Positions 1 to 8,685 are shown, counted from the stretch's first letter. The stretch: 64,000 bases of DNA from Paracoccaceae bacterium (GCA_902631295.1 CACOXV010000002.1:1-64000); one strand, 5' to 3'. Notes: a model not told the origin generated them from the letters alone. Translations and numbers: made by a program.

Positions 1-23
1 AGTTGTTAATCATTATCTCAAAT

Positions 24-48
24 AAAAAAAACGGGCCCGCGGCCCGTT
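24..48 (-). terminator. Orphan GC-rich hairpin with U tract, oriented to the minus strand
   Basis: Inverted repeat with arms at 30-37 and 41-48 (8 bp, mostly G/C, 3-nt loop). On the minus strand it is followed at once by a run of about eight U (24-31), the classic intrinsic terminator layout. On the plus strand no T run follows. The only annotated minus-strand gene to its right ends at 1959, beyond modBC, so the transcript it would stop is not explained by a recognised gene. It could end a small RNA, or act as a general barrier before modB. Confidence 0.6.
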
Positions 49-197
49 ACGTTTAATCGGTGGAGTGTAGGTTACCCAACACACCGCTGTTGATGGTCGT
101 ATAATTGTAATATTTTGTATTTGCAAGTGTTCAATTTTGAAGTTGTCAGTCGCTTTAGCTCCATGGTAAAAACAAGCACTAGAAATGGATAGTAACT

Positions 198-890
198 TTG
201 GAATTAAGCCCTCAGGAAATAGACGCAATCTTTTTATCCATCAAGGTATCAATCTGGTCTGTTGTCTTTAGTTTACTGCCTGCGGTCTATATCGCCTATG
301 TTTTATCTCGAAAAAATTTCTGGGGCCGCCAGGCGCTTAATGTTTTAGTCCATATTCCGTTAATACTCCCTCCCGTAGTAACTGGATATTTTTTATTGAT
401 TTTATTTAGTCGGACGGGTTTAATTGGACGTTTTTTAGACACCTATTTTGGAATTACAGTCGCCTTTCATTGGTTTGGAGCCGTGCTAGCCGCTTCTATA
501 ATGTCGTTTCCATTGATGGTTCGAGCTTTCAGATTAGGCTTTGAGAGTGTAGACCCAAAATTAGAAGTGGCGGCTTATTCATTGGGCGCAAACAGGTTTA
601 TGATTTTTCTCACGATAACTTTGCCGTTAGTCATTCCAGCTTTAATAACTGGCGCAATTCTTGGTTTTGCAAAATCAATGGGAGAATTTGGAGCTACAAT
701 CACCTTTGTATCGAATATTCCAGGCCAGACCCAAACAGTACCATCAGCAATTTTTGAATTTTTACAACTTCCTGGTAATAATTTTATGACAATACGATTA
801 GTTTGTCTTTCTTTACTAATTTCTATCGTAGCGCTGTACATTTCCGAGGTTTTAGCTAGCAGGTTAAGCCAGAGAGAGCACAGCGAATGA
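198..890 (+). CDS. modB: Molybdate ABC transporter permease ModB
   Basis: Inner-membrane channel subunit of the molybdate importer ModABC. The 230-residue protein has about five hydrophobic segments (roughly residues 11-36, 46-70, 88-108, 137-160, 198-220). It carries the cytoplasmic EAA loop that contacts the ATPase at about 122-143, with the conserved EVAAYSLGA and the G of the following MGEFG. Length fits the family. The chosen start is TTG at 198, with a GGA-containing purine stretch at 187-190. The stop overlaps the modC start by 4 nt (ATGA), so the two are translationally coupled. A ModA binding protein is not visible; it may lie left of the window. Nearby xdhAB encode a molybdenum enzyme that would use the imported metal. 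Confidence 0.9.
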   Translation: MELSPQEIDAIFLSIKVSIWSVVFSLLPAVYIAYVLSRKNFWGRQALNVLVHIPLILPPVVTGYFLLILFSRTGLIGRFLDTYFGITVAFHWFGAVLAASIMSFPLMVRAFRLGFESVDPKLEVAAYSLGANRFMIFLTITLPLVIPALITGAILGFAKSMGEFGATITFVSNIPGQTQTVPSAIFEFLQLPGNNFMTIRLVCLSLLISIVALYISEVLASRLSQREHSE

Positions 891-1969
891 GCATCAATGT
901 CAACATTGATAAGAGCATGGGTGACTTCTACCTTAAAACAAAATTTAATGCCGATATAGGTATAACTGCTATTTTTGGACCTTCTGGTGCTGGTAAATCA
1001 ACGCTCGTGAATCTCATCGCTGGGCTAATGAAACCAAATAATGGGTATATAAAAATCTTTGATGAATTGATTTTTGATAGTGAACAAAAAATAAATATTC
1101 CAGTTAACAAGCGAGGGATTGGTTTTGTGTTTCAAGATGCAAGACTATTTCCGCACATGAACGTTGAGGCAAATTTAAAATATTCACATAGGTTTGGTAG
1201 AAGGGGTCAACTTCGCTCTTTTTCAGAAATTGTGGAGGTGCTTAATTTAGAAGGCATCTTGAATCGACTACCTGGAAACTTATCTGGTGGTGAAAAACAA
1301 AGGGTGGCGATGGGTCGTGCTTTGCTGAGCAACCCAAAAATACTGATCTTGGATGAACCCTTGGCCGGTCTTGATGAAGGTTTGAAAGCAGAAGTTATTC
1401 CTTACCTAGAATTTTTGCGCGATAATTTCAATTTACCAATTTTGTATATTAGCCACTCCCAATCAGAAGTTGCCAGACTTTCTGATAAAATAGTAGTTCT
1501 TGAAAAAGGTAGAATTCTCGAACATGGAAAGACCTTGCAAATATTATCCAGTTTTAGTGTTGCAAAGAAGTTGGGTTTGAGAGATCTTTCATCGTTTGTT
1601 GAAGCAATTGTGCGTAATCATGCAACTGATGGAATCACGGAATTAGATTTTGCCGGTTCCAAATTGTTTTTGCCGACGATAAACACGCCCTTAGGTCGAA
1701 AAGTTCGTTTAAGAATATTAGCAAAAGACATTACACTAGCGATAAACAAACCTCAAAAGATTTCTGCTCTAAACATACTCAAAGGTGAGGTGGTTGAGAT
1801 CATACTAGGAAATGGACCAGGTGCCGTTGTAGGCATCAAAGTTGGAAATCACAAGCTTATTACAAGGATAACACAACGTTCGCTTAATGTTATGGATTTG
1901 AAGCTTGGAAAAACTTGCTTTGCATTTTTAAAATCCGTTTCTGTGGCTTCTTCCGATATTATTGTTTGA
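887..1969 (+). CDS. modC: Molybdate ABC transporter ATP-binding protein ModC
   Basis: ATPase that powers molybdate import with ModB. The N-terminal nucleotide-binding domain has Walker A GPSGAGKST (31-39), Q-loop Q83, signature LSGGEKQR (about 132-139), Walker B ILILDEP (about 152-158) and the D-loop GLDE. The C-terminal roughly 100 residues form the small-molecule/TOBE (Mop-like) domain expected in ModC, around 'LGNGPGAVVGIKV' and 'ITRITQRSL'. At 360 residues it matches full-length ModC. ATGA overlap with modB shows an operon. Its 3' end overlaps a convergent small gene by 11 nt. Other anion ABC ATPases (sulfate, putrescine) are less likely because of the ModB partner. Confidence 0.92.
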   Translation: MSINVNIDKSMGDFYLKTKFNADIGITAIFGPSGAGKSTLVNLIAGLMKPNNGYIKIFDELIFDSEQKINIPVNKRGIGFVFQDARLFPHMNVEANLKYSHRFGRRGQLRSFSEIVEVLNLEGILNRLPGNLSGGEKQRVAMGRALLSNPKILILDEPLAGLDEGLKAEVIPYLEFLRDNFNLPILYISHSQSEVARLSDKIVVLEKGRILEHGKTLQILSSFSVAKKLGLRDLSSFVEAIVRNHATDGITELDFAGSKLFLPTINTPLGRKVRLRILAKDITLAINKPQKISALNILKGEVVEIILGNGPGAVVGIKVGNHKLITRITQRSLNVMDLKLGKTCFAFLKSVSVASSDIIV

Positions 1970-2207
1970 AATGTTTTTTGTGAAACCTCGAGTAAACTCC
2001 TTCCGGAAGATTAATCGCAGCACTCAAGTCTTTTATCTGTCCCATAGAAAATGTTATTTTATTAATCTTATCAGTCCTTGCGTCGTATTGTTCAATTGTT
2101 ACGCAGTCGGAAAAACTATTTATAATCAGGTCTTCCTGTAATTGGGCAGTCCCTTCATCAACTAAAGTTATAATTGTTGAATCAAATTCATGTTCGATTG
2201 AAAACAT
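1959..2207 (-). CDS. Conserved small hypothetical protein (82 aa)
   Basis: Acidic 82-residue protein with no signal peptide or membrane segment. The sequence has well-formed alternating patterns (TIITLVDEGTAQLQEDLII, then TIEQYDARTD) ending in 'LPEGVYSRFHKKH'. I recall similar short unknown proteins in roseobacters, but cannot name a function. The start ATG at 2207 is followed by a full-length reading frame that ends 11 nt inside the 3' end of the convergent modC. It stands alone: the next minus-strand gene upstream (DUF938) ends at 2290. The alternative, a chance frame, is less likely because composition and codon use look protein-like through its whole length. Confidence 0.6.
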   Translation of the reverse strand: MFSIEHEFDSTIITLVDEGTAQLQEDLIINSFSDCVTIEQYDARTDKINKITFSMGQIKDLSAAINLPEGVYSRFHKKHFKQ

Positions 2208-2289
2208 AACGACCTCAGCATCTAATGTAATTTGTAATATCGTAGATCACTTATAAAGTATGTTTCAATAATCAAAGCCGAATTTGCCA

Positions 2290-2943
2290 CTATTTTTTTG
2301 CTATAAACATCAAGTTATTAGAAGGCATTTCGATAATCGCCTCAGGAGATAAATTATTTGCTTCAATTTCATCAAGTATATCAAAGTCATCTTTATATCC
2401 GATATCTGGGTCGCACTCGATAAGTGACTTATGAAATTTTATATCTTGATCGCTTGTTAATTCACCATCTCTCATAAATGGGCCGTAAATTACAAAATAG
2501 CTATTGGTTTGAAGTGCTAATGAACTTTCACGAATAAGGGTTTTCATTTCTTTATTACTAATAAGATGAAAAAAATTTATCGCGATTATTGCATCGTAAC
2601 AATCAATTTCTTTAGCCCAGTTTTTGGTAGTGGCATCAAGCGAGAGTGGCAGGTTAATGTTTACCTGGTTTGTTTCCTTTATATAGGCTTGAATGCTATC
2701 TAGACGCTTGGGATTGATTTCACTTGGTTGCCACTCAAGATTGCTGAAAGCCTTAGAAAAGTATGCGCAGTGCTGACCTGTACCGCTAGCAATTTCTAGT
2801 ACTTTTCCTTTATCTGGGAGATACTGAGATAAAACCTCCAATATAAATGGAGCATTCCGTGCAGCAGATGCAGAATATAATTTTTTCTTTCCAATATTTT
2901 CGGCTTGACTAGCTGTTGGAGGAAGATTTTCTCGCAGTGGCAT
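2290..2943 (-). CDS. DUF938 family SAM-dependent methyltransferase-like protein
   Basis: 217-residue class I methyltransferase-fold protein. The N-terminal stretch 'KKLYSASAARNAPFILEVL' and the SAM-binding loop 'VLEIASGTGQHCAYFSKAF' (about residues 48-66) are hallmarks of DUF938. Further along are 'WQPSEINP' and 'IIAINFFHLI' (post-motifs), then 'YGPFMRDGE'. The substrate is unknown for the family. The start ATG at 2943 shares one base with the stop of the upstream FAD oxidoreductase, so both probably sit at the distal end of the long xdh/ABC importer operon. No specific link to purine metabolism can be claimed from sequence. Confidence 0.8.
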   Translation of the reverse strand: MPLRENLPPTASQAENIGKKKLYSASAARNAPFILEVLSQYLPDKGKVLEIASGTGQHCAYFSKAFSNLEWQPSEINPKRLDSIQAYIKETNQVNINLPLSLDATTKNWAKEIDCYDAIIAINFFHLISNKEMKTLIRESSLALQTNSYFVIYGPFMRDGELTSDQDIKFHKSLIECDPDIGYKDDFDILDEIEANNLSPEAIIEMPSNNLMFIAKK

Positions 2944-4016
2944 TAAAATCTATCAGGTAAAAGAGCCAGCAGTGTTTCGCTCTCAACTGAAACTTTTCTT
3001 TCGAGAAATAGATCAGACAATAGTTGGCTTGCGGCAGAAGCCGTTTGGAAACCATACCCACCTTGACCAGCAAACCAGAAAAAAGAAGGATTATTTTTAT
3101 CTGGTCCTATTACCAAATTTCCATCTGGAGCGAAGCTCCTTAATCCAGCCCAGTTAGATAGCATTCTGTCTATTGGAGCATTTATTACGCCTTGAAAAGA
3201 TTCAACGCCAGCTGCTAACGTTTTATCATCTGCCCACGCGTCATGTGGGTCTACCAATTCTTTATCAGCAGGTGATATTATAAGGCTCCCTGCGTCAGGT
3301 TTTGCATACCACGTTTCTCCAACTCCATCGATCATTGGCCAGTTTTGAACATTGATACCTGTGGGCGCCCGCATTCTAGCAATAGAGCGTTTAAAAGGTC
3401 TGATATTAAGTTTTGAGACCCCGCAAAATTCCGCAACCTTATCGGCCCAAGCACCTGCTGCATTTATCAATGCGCTTGCAGAGATGTCACCGTCTGAGCT
3501 TTCTATTTCCCATTTCTTGTTCTTTTGATAAGCACTCTTTAGCTTTGTTTTTTTTCTTATTTGAGCTCCATTTTCTAGAGCACTCTTTCTGTAGTGCTCG
3601 TAAAGCTTATTTGTATCAATATCGTAAACATCAGGTCTGTAGGCCTGTCGTGTTATACTTTCTCGATTGAGGGCTGGGATGAATTTAAAAGCTTCGTCAG
3701 CGGAAATATATTTCAAGCCCAGATCTTCCGAGTCGGACTGGAACTGTGCCTCTTCGCCTTTTCTACCAAGTAACAAAAGGCCTCGCTTTTTTAAAAATCC
3801 CTGGCTTTCAGATTTAAGGAATGTCAAGCTTGCTTTATTTAGCTCTTTTGTAACGCGGTTACCATAGTCTTCAATAAATGTTGCTGCAGATCGTCCAGAT
3901 GAATGATAGCATAATTCGGGCTCAGCTTCTAACAAAACGACTTTAACATAGGGTGCTAGCTGGGCGCATGCAGACATTCCCGCAATTCCACCCCCGATTA
4001 TTACGACATCAGTCAT
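2943..4016 (-). CDS. FAD-dependent oxidoreductase of the D-amino acid oxidase (DAO) family
   Basis: Flavoprotein with an N-terminal Rossmann fold, 'VVIIGGGIAGMSACAQLA' at the very start, followed by 'LLEAEPELCYHSSGRSAA' and a C-terminal 'FFWFAGQGGYGFQTASA' that completes FAD binding. It probably oxidises an amine or D-amino acid; the substrate cannot be told. I place the start at ATG 4016, giving 357 residues, because it puts the dinucleotide fold at the N terminus as in the family. An in-frame ATG at 4070 would add 18 residues encoded by a hairpin (4043-4066), which is more likely an intercistronic structure. It lies between the BMP binding-protein gene and the DUF938 gene in one minus-strand run. 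Confidence 0.8.
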   Translation of the reverse strand: MTDVVIIGGGIAGMSACAQLAPYVKVVLLEAEPELCYHSSGRSAATFIEDYGNRVTKELNKASLTFLKSESQGFLKKRGLLLLGRKGEEAQFQSDSEDLGLKYISADEAFKFIPALNRESITRQAYRPDVYDIDTNKLYEHYRKSALENGAQIRKKTKLKSAYQKNKKWEIESSDGDISASALINAAGAWADKVAEFCGVSKLNIRPFKRSIARMRAPTGINVQNWPMIDGVGETWYAKPDAGSLIISPADKELVDPHDAWADDKTLAAGVESFQGVINAPIDRMLSNWAGLRSFAPDGNLVIGPDKNNPSFFWFAGQGGYGFQTASAASQLLSDLFLERKVSVESETLLALLPDRF

Positions 4017-4042
4017 TAGTTGGGTTCCAATGATGGTTTTAG

Positions 4043-4066
4043 AGCCCCCATAACTTAATGGGGGCT
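4043..4066 (-). terminator. Intercistronic stem-loop downstream of the BMP binding-protein gene
   Basis: Perfect inverted repeat: arms 4043-4051 and 4058-4066 (9 bp with five G-C pairs in a row), loop of 6 nt. It begins 9 nt past the stop of the binding-protein gene on the minus strand and precedes the FAD oxidoreductase start. There is no clear U run after it, so it is better read as a partial terminator or a 3' mRNA-stabilising hairpin. Such hairpins are common after periplasmic binding-protein genes, which need higher expression than their neighbours. Confidence 0.55.
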
Positions 4067-4074
4067 TCAAATCA

Positions 4075-5145
4075 TTATTGAGGAACGTCTCCTTTGATGC
4101 CTTCGACGTAAAAGTTCATTCCTAACAGTGTTCCATCATCCGCTGTTTCGCCTGCAGCTAACCAAACTGAACCGTCTTGCTTGTTGATTGGTCCAGTAAA
4201 TGGATGATAATCTCCAGAAGCAATTGCATCTTTCATGGCGAGTGCTTCTGCTTTTACATCGGCTGGAACTGCAGAAGTAATTTCTCCAATACCAACCATA
4301 CCTGGCCCAATGCCGTCCCAAGTGTCAGTTGAGGTCCACGTTCCATCTAGGACAGCCTGAGTTCTGGCAATATAGTATGGTGCCCAATCGTCAATAATTG
4401 ATGATACTCTGGGTGTAGGTTTAAACATTGCCATATCTGAAGCCTGACCAAAAGTTATTACCCCACCAGCTTTTTCTGCAGCAGCTTGTGGTGCGGTGGA
4501 GTCAGTATGTTGTAAAACGACATCGCAACCCTGTTCGATTAAAGCGGTTGCAGCGTCTGCTTCTTTTGCAGGGTCAAACCAGGTATAAATCCAAACGATA
4601 TTAAATTCGACATCTGGATTAACCTTTCTAGCGTGTATGAAGGCTGAGTTAATGCCTCTTACAACTTCTGGAATTGGAAAAGAGCCGATATAACCAACCT
4701 TATTGGTTTTGGTCATTTTTCCTGCGATATGACCTTGTATAGCTCGTCCTTCATAGAACCGGGCTGAATAGGTGGAAACGTTGTCAGCTCGCATATAGCC
4801 AGTTGCATGCTCAAATTTTACATTAGGAAACTTTTCAGCAACGTTTATGGTGGGTTCCATATACCCAAATGAAGTTGTAAAAATTAAATCAGCTCCCTGC
4901 AAGGCCATCTGGGTCATAACCCTTTCGGAGTCGGCTCCCTCTGGGACTAATTCTTGGTAAACAGTTTCTACTTTATCACCGAAATGTTTTTCTACAGCCA
5001 GTCTGCCTTGATCATGCTCATATGTCCATCCATAGTCGCCAACAGGTCCAACATAAACAAACCCTACTTTGACATCAGCTGCCAAAGCTGCTGCCGCAAT
5101 TCCAACCGAAGCTATTGCGCCAGCTATTACAGATTTTATGTACAT
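4075..5145 (-). CDS. BMP-family ABC transporter substrate-binding protein (purine/nucleoside type)
   Basis: Exported solute-binding protein of the basic membrane protein (BMP/PnrA/Med) family, 356 residues. The N-terminal signal peptide is evident (MYIKSVIAGAIASVGIAAAALA, cleaved before ADVKVGF). The BMP motif 'VGPVGDYGWTYEHDQGR' lies near residues 32-48, with 'GADLIFTTSFGY' and 'GCDVVLQHTDS' further on. Characterised BMP proteins bind nucleosides or purines. The start ATG at 5145 follows a strong GGGAGAG ribosome site. The gene sits after two permease genes and an ATPase gene, all minus strand, directly downstream of xanthine dehydrogenase genes, which supports a purine or related substrate. 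Confidence 0.9.
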   Translation of the reverse strand: MYIKSVIAGAIASVGIAAAALAADVKVGFVYVGPVGDYGWTYEHDQGRLAVEKHFGDKVETVYQELVPEGADSERVMTQMALQGADLIFTTSFGYMEPTINVAEKFPNVKFEHATGYMRADNVSTYSARFYEGRAIQGHIAGKMTKTNKVGYIGSFPIPEVVRGINSAFIHARKVNPDVEFNIVWIYTWFDPAKEADAATALIEQGCDVVLQHTDSTAPQAAAEKAGGVITFGQASDMAMFKPTPRVSSIIDDWAPYYIARTQAVLDGTWTSTDTWDGIGPGMVGIGEITSAVPADVKAEALAMKDAIASGDYHPFTGPINKQDGSVWLAAGETADDGTLLGMNFYVEGIKGDVPQ

Positions 5146-5172
5146 ATATCTCTCCCTAAATTGAAATAGGCC

Positions 5173-6096
5173 TCACGATGAGGCGTGAAATGGTCGTCCC
5201 AGGGACGCGGGCGCTCCCTGATTCCCCCGTGAAGAAATGATAACAAGAACTACAATTGTAATCAAATATGGTGACATTGATAAGTACTCTACAGGAATAG
5301 AAGCTCCAGCCGCCTGTAAATTTAGCTGCAACACTGTCACACCGCCAAAAATATAGGCACCAAATAAAACTCGCCACGGTCTCCAACTTGCGAAAACTAC
5401 AATTGCTAGGGCTATCCAACCTGCACCAGCGGTCATTCCTTCAGTCCACTGTGGTACTCTTGCCAGTGAAATATAAGCGCCTCCCAAGCCACTGGTGGCG
5501 CCACCAAACATTATAGCAAGCATTCGCACCCTTACAACTTTGTACCCAAGTGCGTGTGCCGCGTCATGATTTTCCCCGACGGCTCTTAAAACCATTCCAG
5601 CGTGTGTGAATTTTAAAAACCACCAAACCATCGCTACTATAAAGACTGAAAAATAAATCATTAAATCGTGTGAAAATAGCATTTTCCCCAAAACTGGAAT
5701 GTCTCCTAAGAATGGTATGTCAAGTGCCTTGAGAGTAGGGGACTTCATTCCCTCATAAGGCCTCCCAAGTAATGCAGATAAACCTAAGCCCACTAATGTG
5801 AGACCAAGACCAGTAGCTACTTGGTTAGATTTTAAATATTGAGTGAGTATTCCGAATATCATCGAGAATATACCTGATACGATCGCAGCACATATAAATC
5901 CTAAAAGTGGTGCGTCAGTATTAACTGCTATTATAAAGCCTACTACTGCTCCAACAATCATCATACCCTCGACACCGAGGTTTAAAACTCCAGACTTTTC
6001 AACAACCGCTTCTCCAATGGCGGCTAATAAGATTGGCGTTGCGGAGACCATTAGCGATGCTATTAAAAGAGCCGGATTGATACTAGAAAAGTCCAT
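5173..6096 (-). CDS. BMP-type ABC transporter permease (second permease)
   Basis: Hydrophobic 307-residue protein with about eight to ten membrane segments and the inner-membrane translocator family features of the BPD_transp_2 class: 'AIGEAVVEKSGVLNLGVEGMMIVGAVVGF' near the N terminus and 'GENHDAAHALGYKVVRVRMLAIMFGGATSGLGGAYISL' in the cytoplasmic coupling region. It pairs with the permease encoded just upstream (2 nt gap), forming a heterodimeric channel for a nucleoside/purine importer. The C terminus is followed 27 nt later by the binding-protein gene. Confidence 0.9.
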   Translation of the reverse strand: MDFSSINPALLIASLMVSATPILLAAIGEAVVEKSGVLNLGVEGMMIVGAVVGFIIAVNTDAPLLGFICAAIVSGIFSMIFGILTQYLKSNQVATGLGLTLVGLGLSALLGRPYEGMKSPTLKALDIPFLGDIPVLGKMLFSHDLMIYFSVFIVAMVWWFLKFTHAGMVLRAVGENHDAAHALGYKVVRVRMLAIMFGGATSGLGGAYISLARVPQWTEGMTAGAGWIALAIVVFASWRPWRVLFGAYIFGGVTVLQLNLQAAGASIPVEYLSMSPYLITIVVLVIISSRGNQGAPASLGRPFHASS

Positions 6097-6098
6097 TA

Positions 6099-7175
6099 TT
6101 AGTTTGTTCCTATCTTAACTCGGTAATTTGCAAATAGGTCAGTTGCGAGAAGGAAAAACAGAAGCATCCCTTGAAACAACTGAATAGAAGCTCCAGGCAA
6201 ACCCAGCATTAGTTGTGCTAATTCACCCCCAATATATGTCAGAGCAATAAGTAAACCAGATAGTAGTATCCCAACAGGGTGCAGTCTTCCCAGAAAAGCA
6301 ACTATAATTGCAGTAAAGCCGTAGCCAGAATTAAATTCGATTGTTATCTGACCAGATGGCCCAGCTACTTCGAACATCCCAGCGAGGCCTGCTAGTGCCC
6401 CCGAAATACCGAGACAAAATACTATATTTGCAGTTGGATTTACACCAGCAAATTTTGCTGCTCGCGGGGCCTCGCCAGTGAGTTGAATATTAAATCCTTG
6501 GATGTGTCTGGTCAAAACAATGTATGAGAAAATTACTGTTATAAATGCAAATAAAACTCCCCAATGCATTCCGGAGTTGCTGATTATTTCTACATTAGCA
6601 GCACTTTCGTATTTTTGTAGATTGCGCGAGCCAGGAAATCCATATCCATCAGGATTTTTTAGAAGACCCTGACTTACTGAAGCTAGTATTGACTCAGCAA
6701 CATAAACAAGCATGAGCGAAACTAAAATTTCATTTGCATTAAGCTTTGCTTTCAAAAAAGCTGGTATCATTCCCCAAAGAAACCCGCCTAGGGCGCCAGC
6801 AATTATCATTAATGGGAAAATCAATTTACTTTCCATTGGATAAAAAGCTAATGCTAGACCTGCCCCAAAAATAGCACCCATTATGTATTGCCCCTCAGCT
6901 CCAATATTCCAAACCCCAGCTTTGAATCCAAACGATAGGCCAATGGCGATTAATATTAGAGGCCCTGCCTTTACAAGTAATTGTGGACGAGAGTAGCTTG
7001 CAAAGTTTGGATCGAATAATGGGTCCCAGAAGATAATACGTATAGCCTCAAATGGGTTTTCACCTAAAATAGTGAAGAGAATTCCGCCAGAGATCATTGT
7101 AATAACGACTGCTAGGAAGGGAGATAAGTAAATCCATTTTTTAGATTGTTGCAGACGTTTTTCTAACTTAAGCAT
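6099..7175 (-). CDS. BMP-type ABC transporter permease (first permease)
   Basis: 358-residue polytopic membrane protein of the BPD_transp_2 class. Marks are 'FGFKAGVWNIGAEGQYIMGAIFGAG' after the first hydrophobic segments and the coupling-helix region 'LTGEAPRAAKFAGVNPTANIVFCLGISGALAGLAGM'. About ten membrane helices are suggested by hydrophobicity. The reading frame starts 8 nt inside the end of the ATPase gene and ends 2 nt before the second permease, so all four importer genes are coupled. The YufP/NupP-like family is the closest recalled match. Confidence 0.9.
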   Translation of the reverse strand: MLKLEKRLQQSKKWIYLSPFLAVVITMISGGILFTILGENPFEAIRIIFWDPLFDPNFASYSRPQLLVKAGPLILIAIGLSFGFKAGVWNIGAEGQYIMGAIFGAGLALAFYPMESKLIFPLMIIAGALGGFLWGMIPAFLKAKLNANEILVSLMLVYVAESILASVSQGLLKNPDGYGFPGSRNLQKYESAANVEIISNSGMHWGVLFAFITVIFSYIVLTRHIQGFNIQLTGEAPRAAKFAGVNPTANIVFCLGISGALAGLAGMFEVAGPSGQITIEFNSGYGFTAIIVAFLGRLHPVGILLSGLLIALTYIGGELAQLMLGLPGASIQLFQGMLLFFLLATDLFANYRVKIGTN

Positions 7176-8685
7176 TTCTTGCTTCCAGGTCTTTGGCCCC
7201 TCCCATCATGAGACCAATTTGTTCAAAAGAAAGGTCGGCAGTTTTTTTAATCTGAGATAGTTTTCCTTCATTTAATGCAGCAAACCGGTCACTAATTTCT
7301 AATAGCTCATCAAGATCTTGTGATATAACCAAGATTGCCGCCCCACTTTCTGATAAGGTTAAAAGTGCTTGCCGGATCGAAGATGCAGCAGCAGCATCAA
7401 CACCCCATGTTGGCTGGTTCACAATAAATACATTAGGGTATTGCAAAATTTCTCGACCAATTACAAATTTTTGCAAATTTCCCCCAGAAAGTGATCCAGC
7501 TGTATTTTTGGAGCCTGGAGTTCTTACATCAAACTCTTTTATGACTTTTTCCGCAAACGCTTTACTTTTCTCCCAGTCAATAAAACCATTGGATACAAGG
7601 TCTTGAGATTGCTCCGCAGTAATCAATATATTTTCTATTAGGCTCATATTAGGCGCTGCCGCGTGTCCTAAGCGTTCTTCTGGTGCAGATAGCAGGCCTA
7701 TTTTTCGTCGTTGGTTGGGAGTAAATTTAGTTATATTACTTTCGTTGAAACTTATACTGCCTTTTTGTGATATTTGCTCGCCTGATAAAACGGCAAATAG
7801 TTCGTCTTGTCCATTACCCGCTACTCCACCAATTCCTAGTATTTCTCCCTGCTTTAAATCAAATGTTATATTGGTCAGGGGAGTACCAAATTGGCTCTTA
7901 CTTAGGGAGCAAACATTCTCAATTTTTAGTAATATCCGCCCAGCTGGTTTATTTATTTTTTTGGGTGCCTTAATACTAGACCCAACCATCATTTCTGCTA
8001 ATTTTTTTGTGCTTGTGTTTTTGGGTGTGCAGGTATCTACCTTTTTTCCGAGACGTAGAATTGTAGCTGTATCACATAATTTTCTTATCTCTTCTAACTT
8101 ATGGCTAATATATAAAATGGAGGTGCCCTCAGACTTAAGCTTTAGAAGTGTTTTAAATAAAACATCCACCTCTTGTGGTGTCAAAACTGATGTAGGCTCA
8201 TCCATTACTAATAACTTTGGATTTTGTAATAGGCAGCGAATAATTTCTACTCTTTGACGTTCTCCGACCGAAAGTGCACCAACTGTCTTTGCTGGATCTA
8301 GGGGTAGTCCGTAAGCCTCGGATACAGATTTAATTTTTTCGCCTAAGTCTTTTTGATTTGGGGGATTGTCCATACCTAAGGAGATATTTTCAGCAACGGT
8401 TAACGCCTCAAATAGCGAAAAGTGCTGAAATACCATTGCAATGCCTGCTTGTCGGGCTTCACTTGGAGTGCCTGGTTTAAATGGAGCACCATTTAATAGC
8501 AAGTTACCACTATCGGGCTTGACCAACCCATAGATTATTTTCACTAATGTGGACTTTCCAGCACCATTTTCACCAAGTAAAGCATGGACTTCCCCGATAT
8601 TTATATCAAAAGAAATGTTACTGTTAGCTATAACACCAGGGTATGATTTCGAGATGCCATCGAGCTCAAGCAATTTTTTAATCAA
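7168..8685 (-). CDS. ABC transporter ATP-binding protein with two nucleotide-binding domains (BMP/nucleoside type)
   Basis: 505-residue tandem ATPase of the YufO/NupO or sugar (CUT2) type. The first domain has Walker A 'GENGAGKST' (about 38-46), signature 'LSVGERQRVEI', and Walker B 'LLVMDEPTSVLTPQE'. The second domain has a degenerate Walker A ('GVAGNGQDELF'), signature 'LSGGNLQKFVIGRE' and a Walker B-like 'VFIVNQPTWGVD'. Such asymmetric double ATPases power the BMP importers, matching the two permeases and binding protein that follow. It overlaps xdhC upstream by 8 nt and the permease downstream by 8 nt, so the importer is co-transcribed with xdhABC. Confidence 0.92.
   Translation of the reverse strand: MIKKLLELDGISKSYPGVIANSNISFDINIGEVHALLGENGAGKSTLVKIIYGLVKPDSGNLLLNGAPFKPGTPSEARQAGIAMVFQHFSLFEALTVAENISLGMDNPPNQKDLGEKIKSVSEAYGLPLDPAKTVGALSVGERQRVEIIRCLLQNPKLLVMDEPTSVLTPQEVDVLFKTLLKLKSEGTSILYISHKLEEIRKLCDTATILRLGKKVDTCTPKNTSTKKLAEMMVGSSIKAPKKINKPAGRILLKIENVCSLSKSQFGTPLTNITFDLKQGEILGIGGVAGNGQDELFAVLSGEQISQKGSISFNESNITKFTPNQRRKIGLLSAPEERLGHAAAPNMSLIENILITAEQSQDLVSNGFIDWEKSKAFAEKVIKEFDVRTPGSKNTAGSLSGGNLQKFVIGREILQYPNVFIVNQPTWGVDAAAASSIRQALLTLSESGAAILVISQDLDELLEISDRFAALNEGKLSQIKKTADLSFEQIGLMMGGAKDLEARNA

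Noticed and set aside
1-197. tRNA or small protein on the minus strand near the left-edge terminator
   Set aside because: No T-loop consensus or cloverleaf arms; the open frame (13-228) runs through the terminator hairpin and has no family resemblance.
4017-4070. Eighteen-residue N-terminal extension of the FAD oxidoreductase
   Set aside because: It is coded by a perfect hairpin and moves the dinucleotide fold away from the N terminus.
7715-8257. 180-codon plus-strand frame inside the importer ATPase gene
   Set aside because: It is antisense to a clearly conserved double ATPase and shows no domain.
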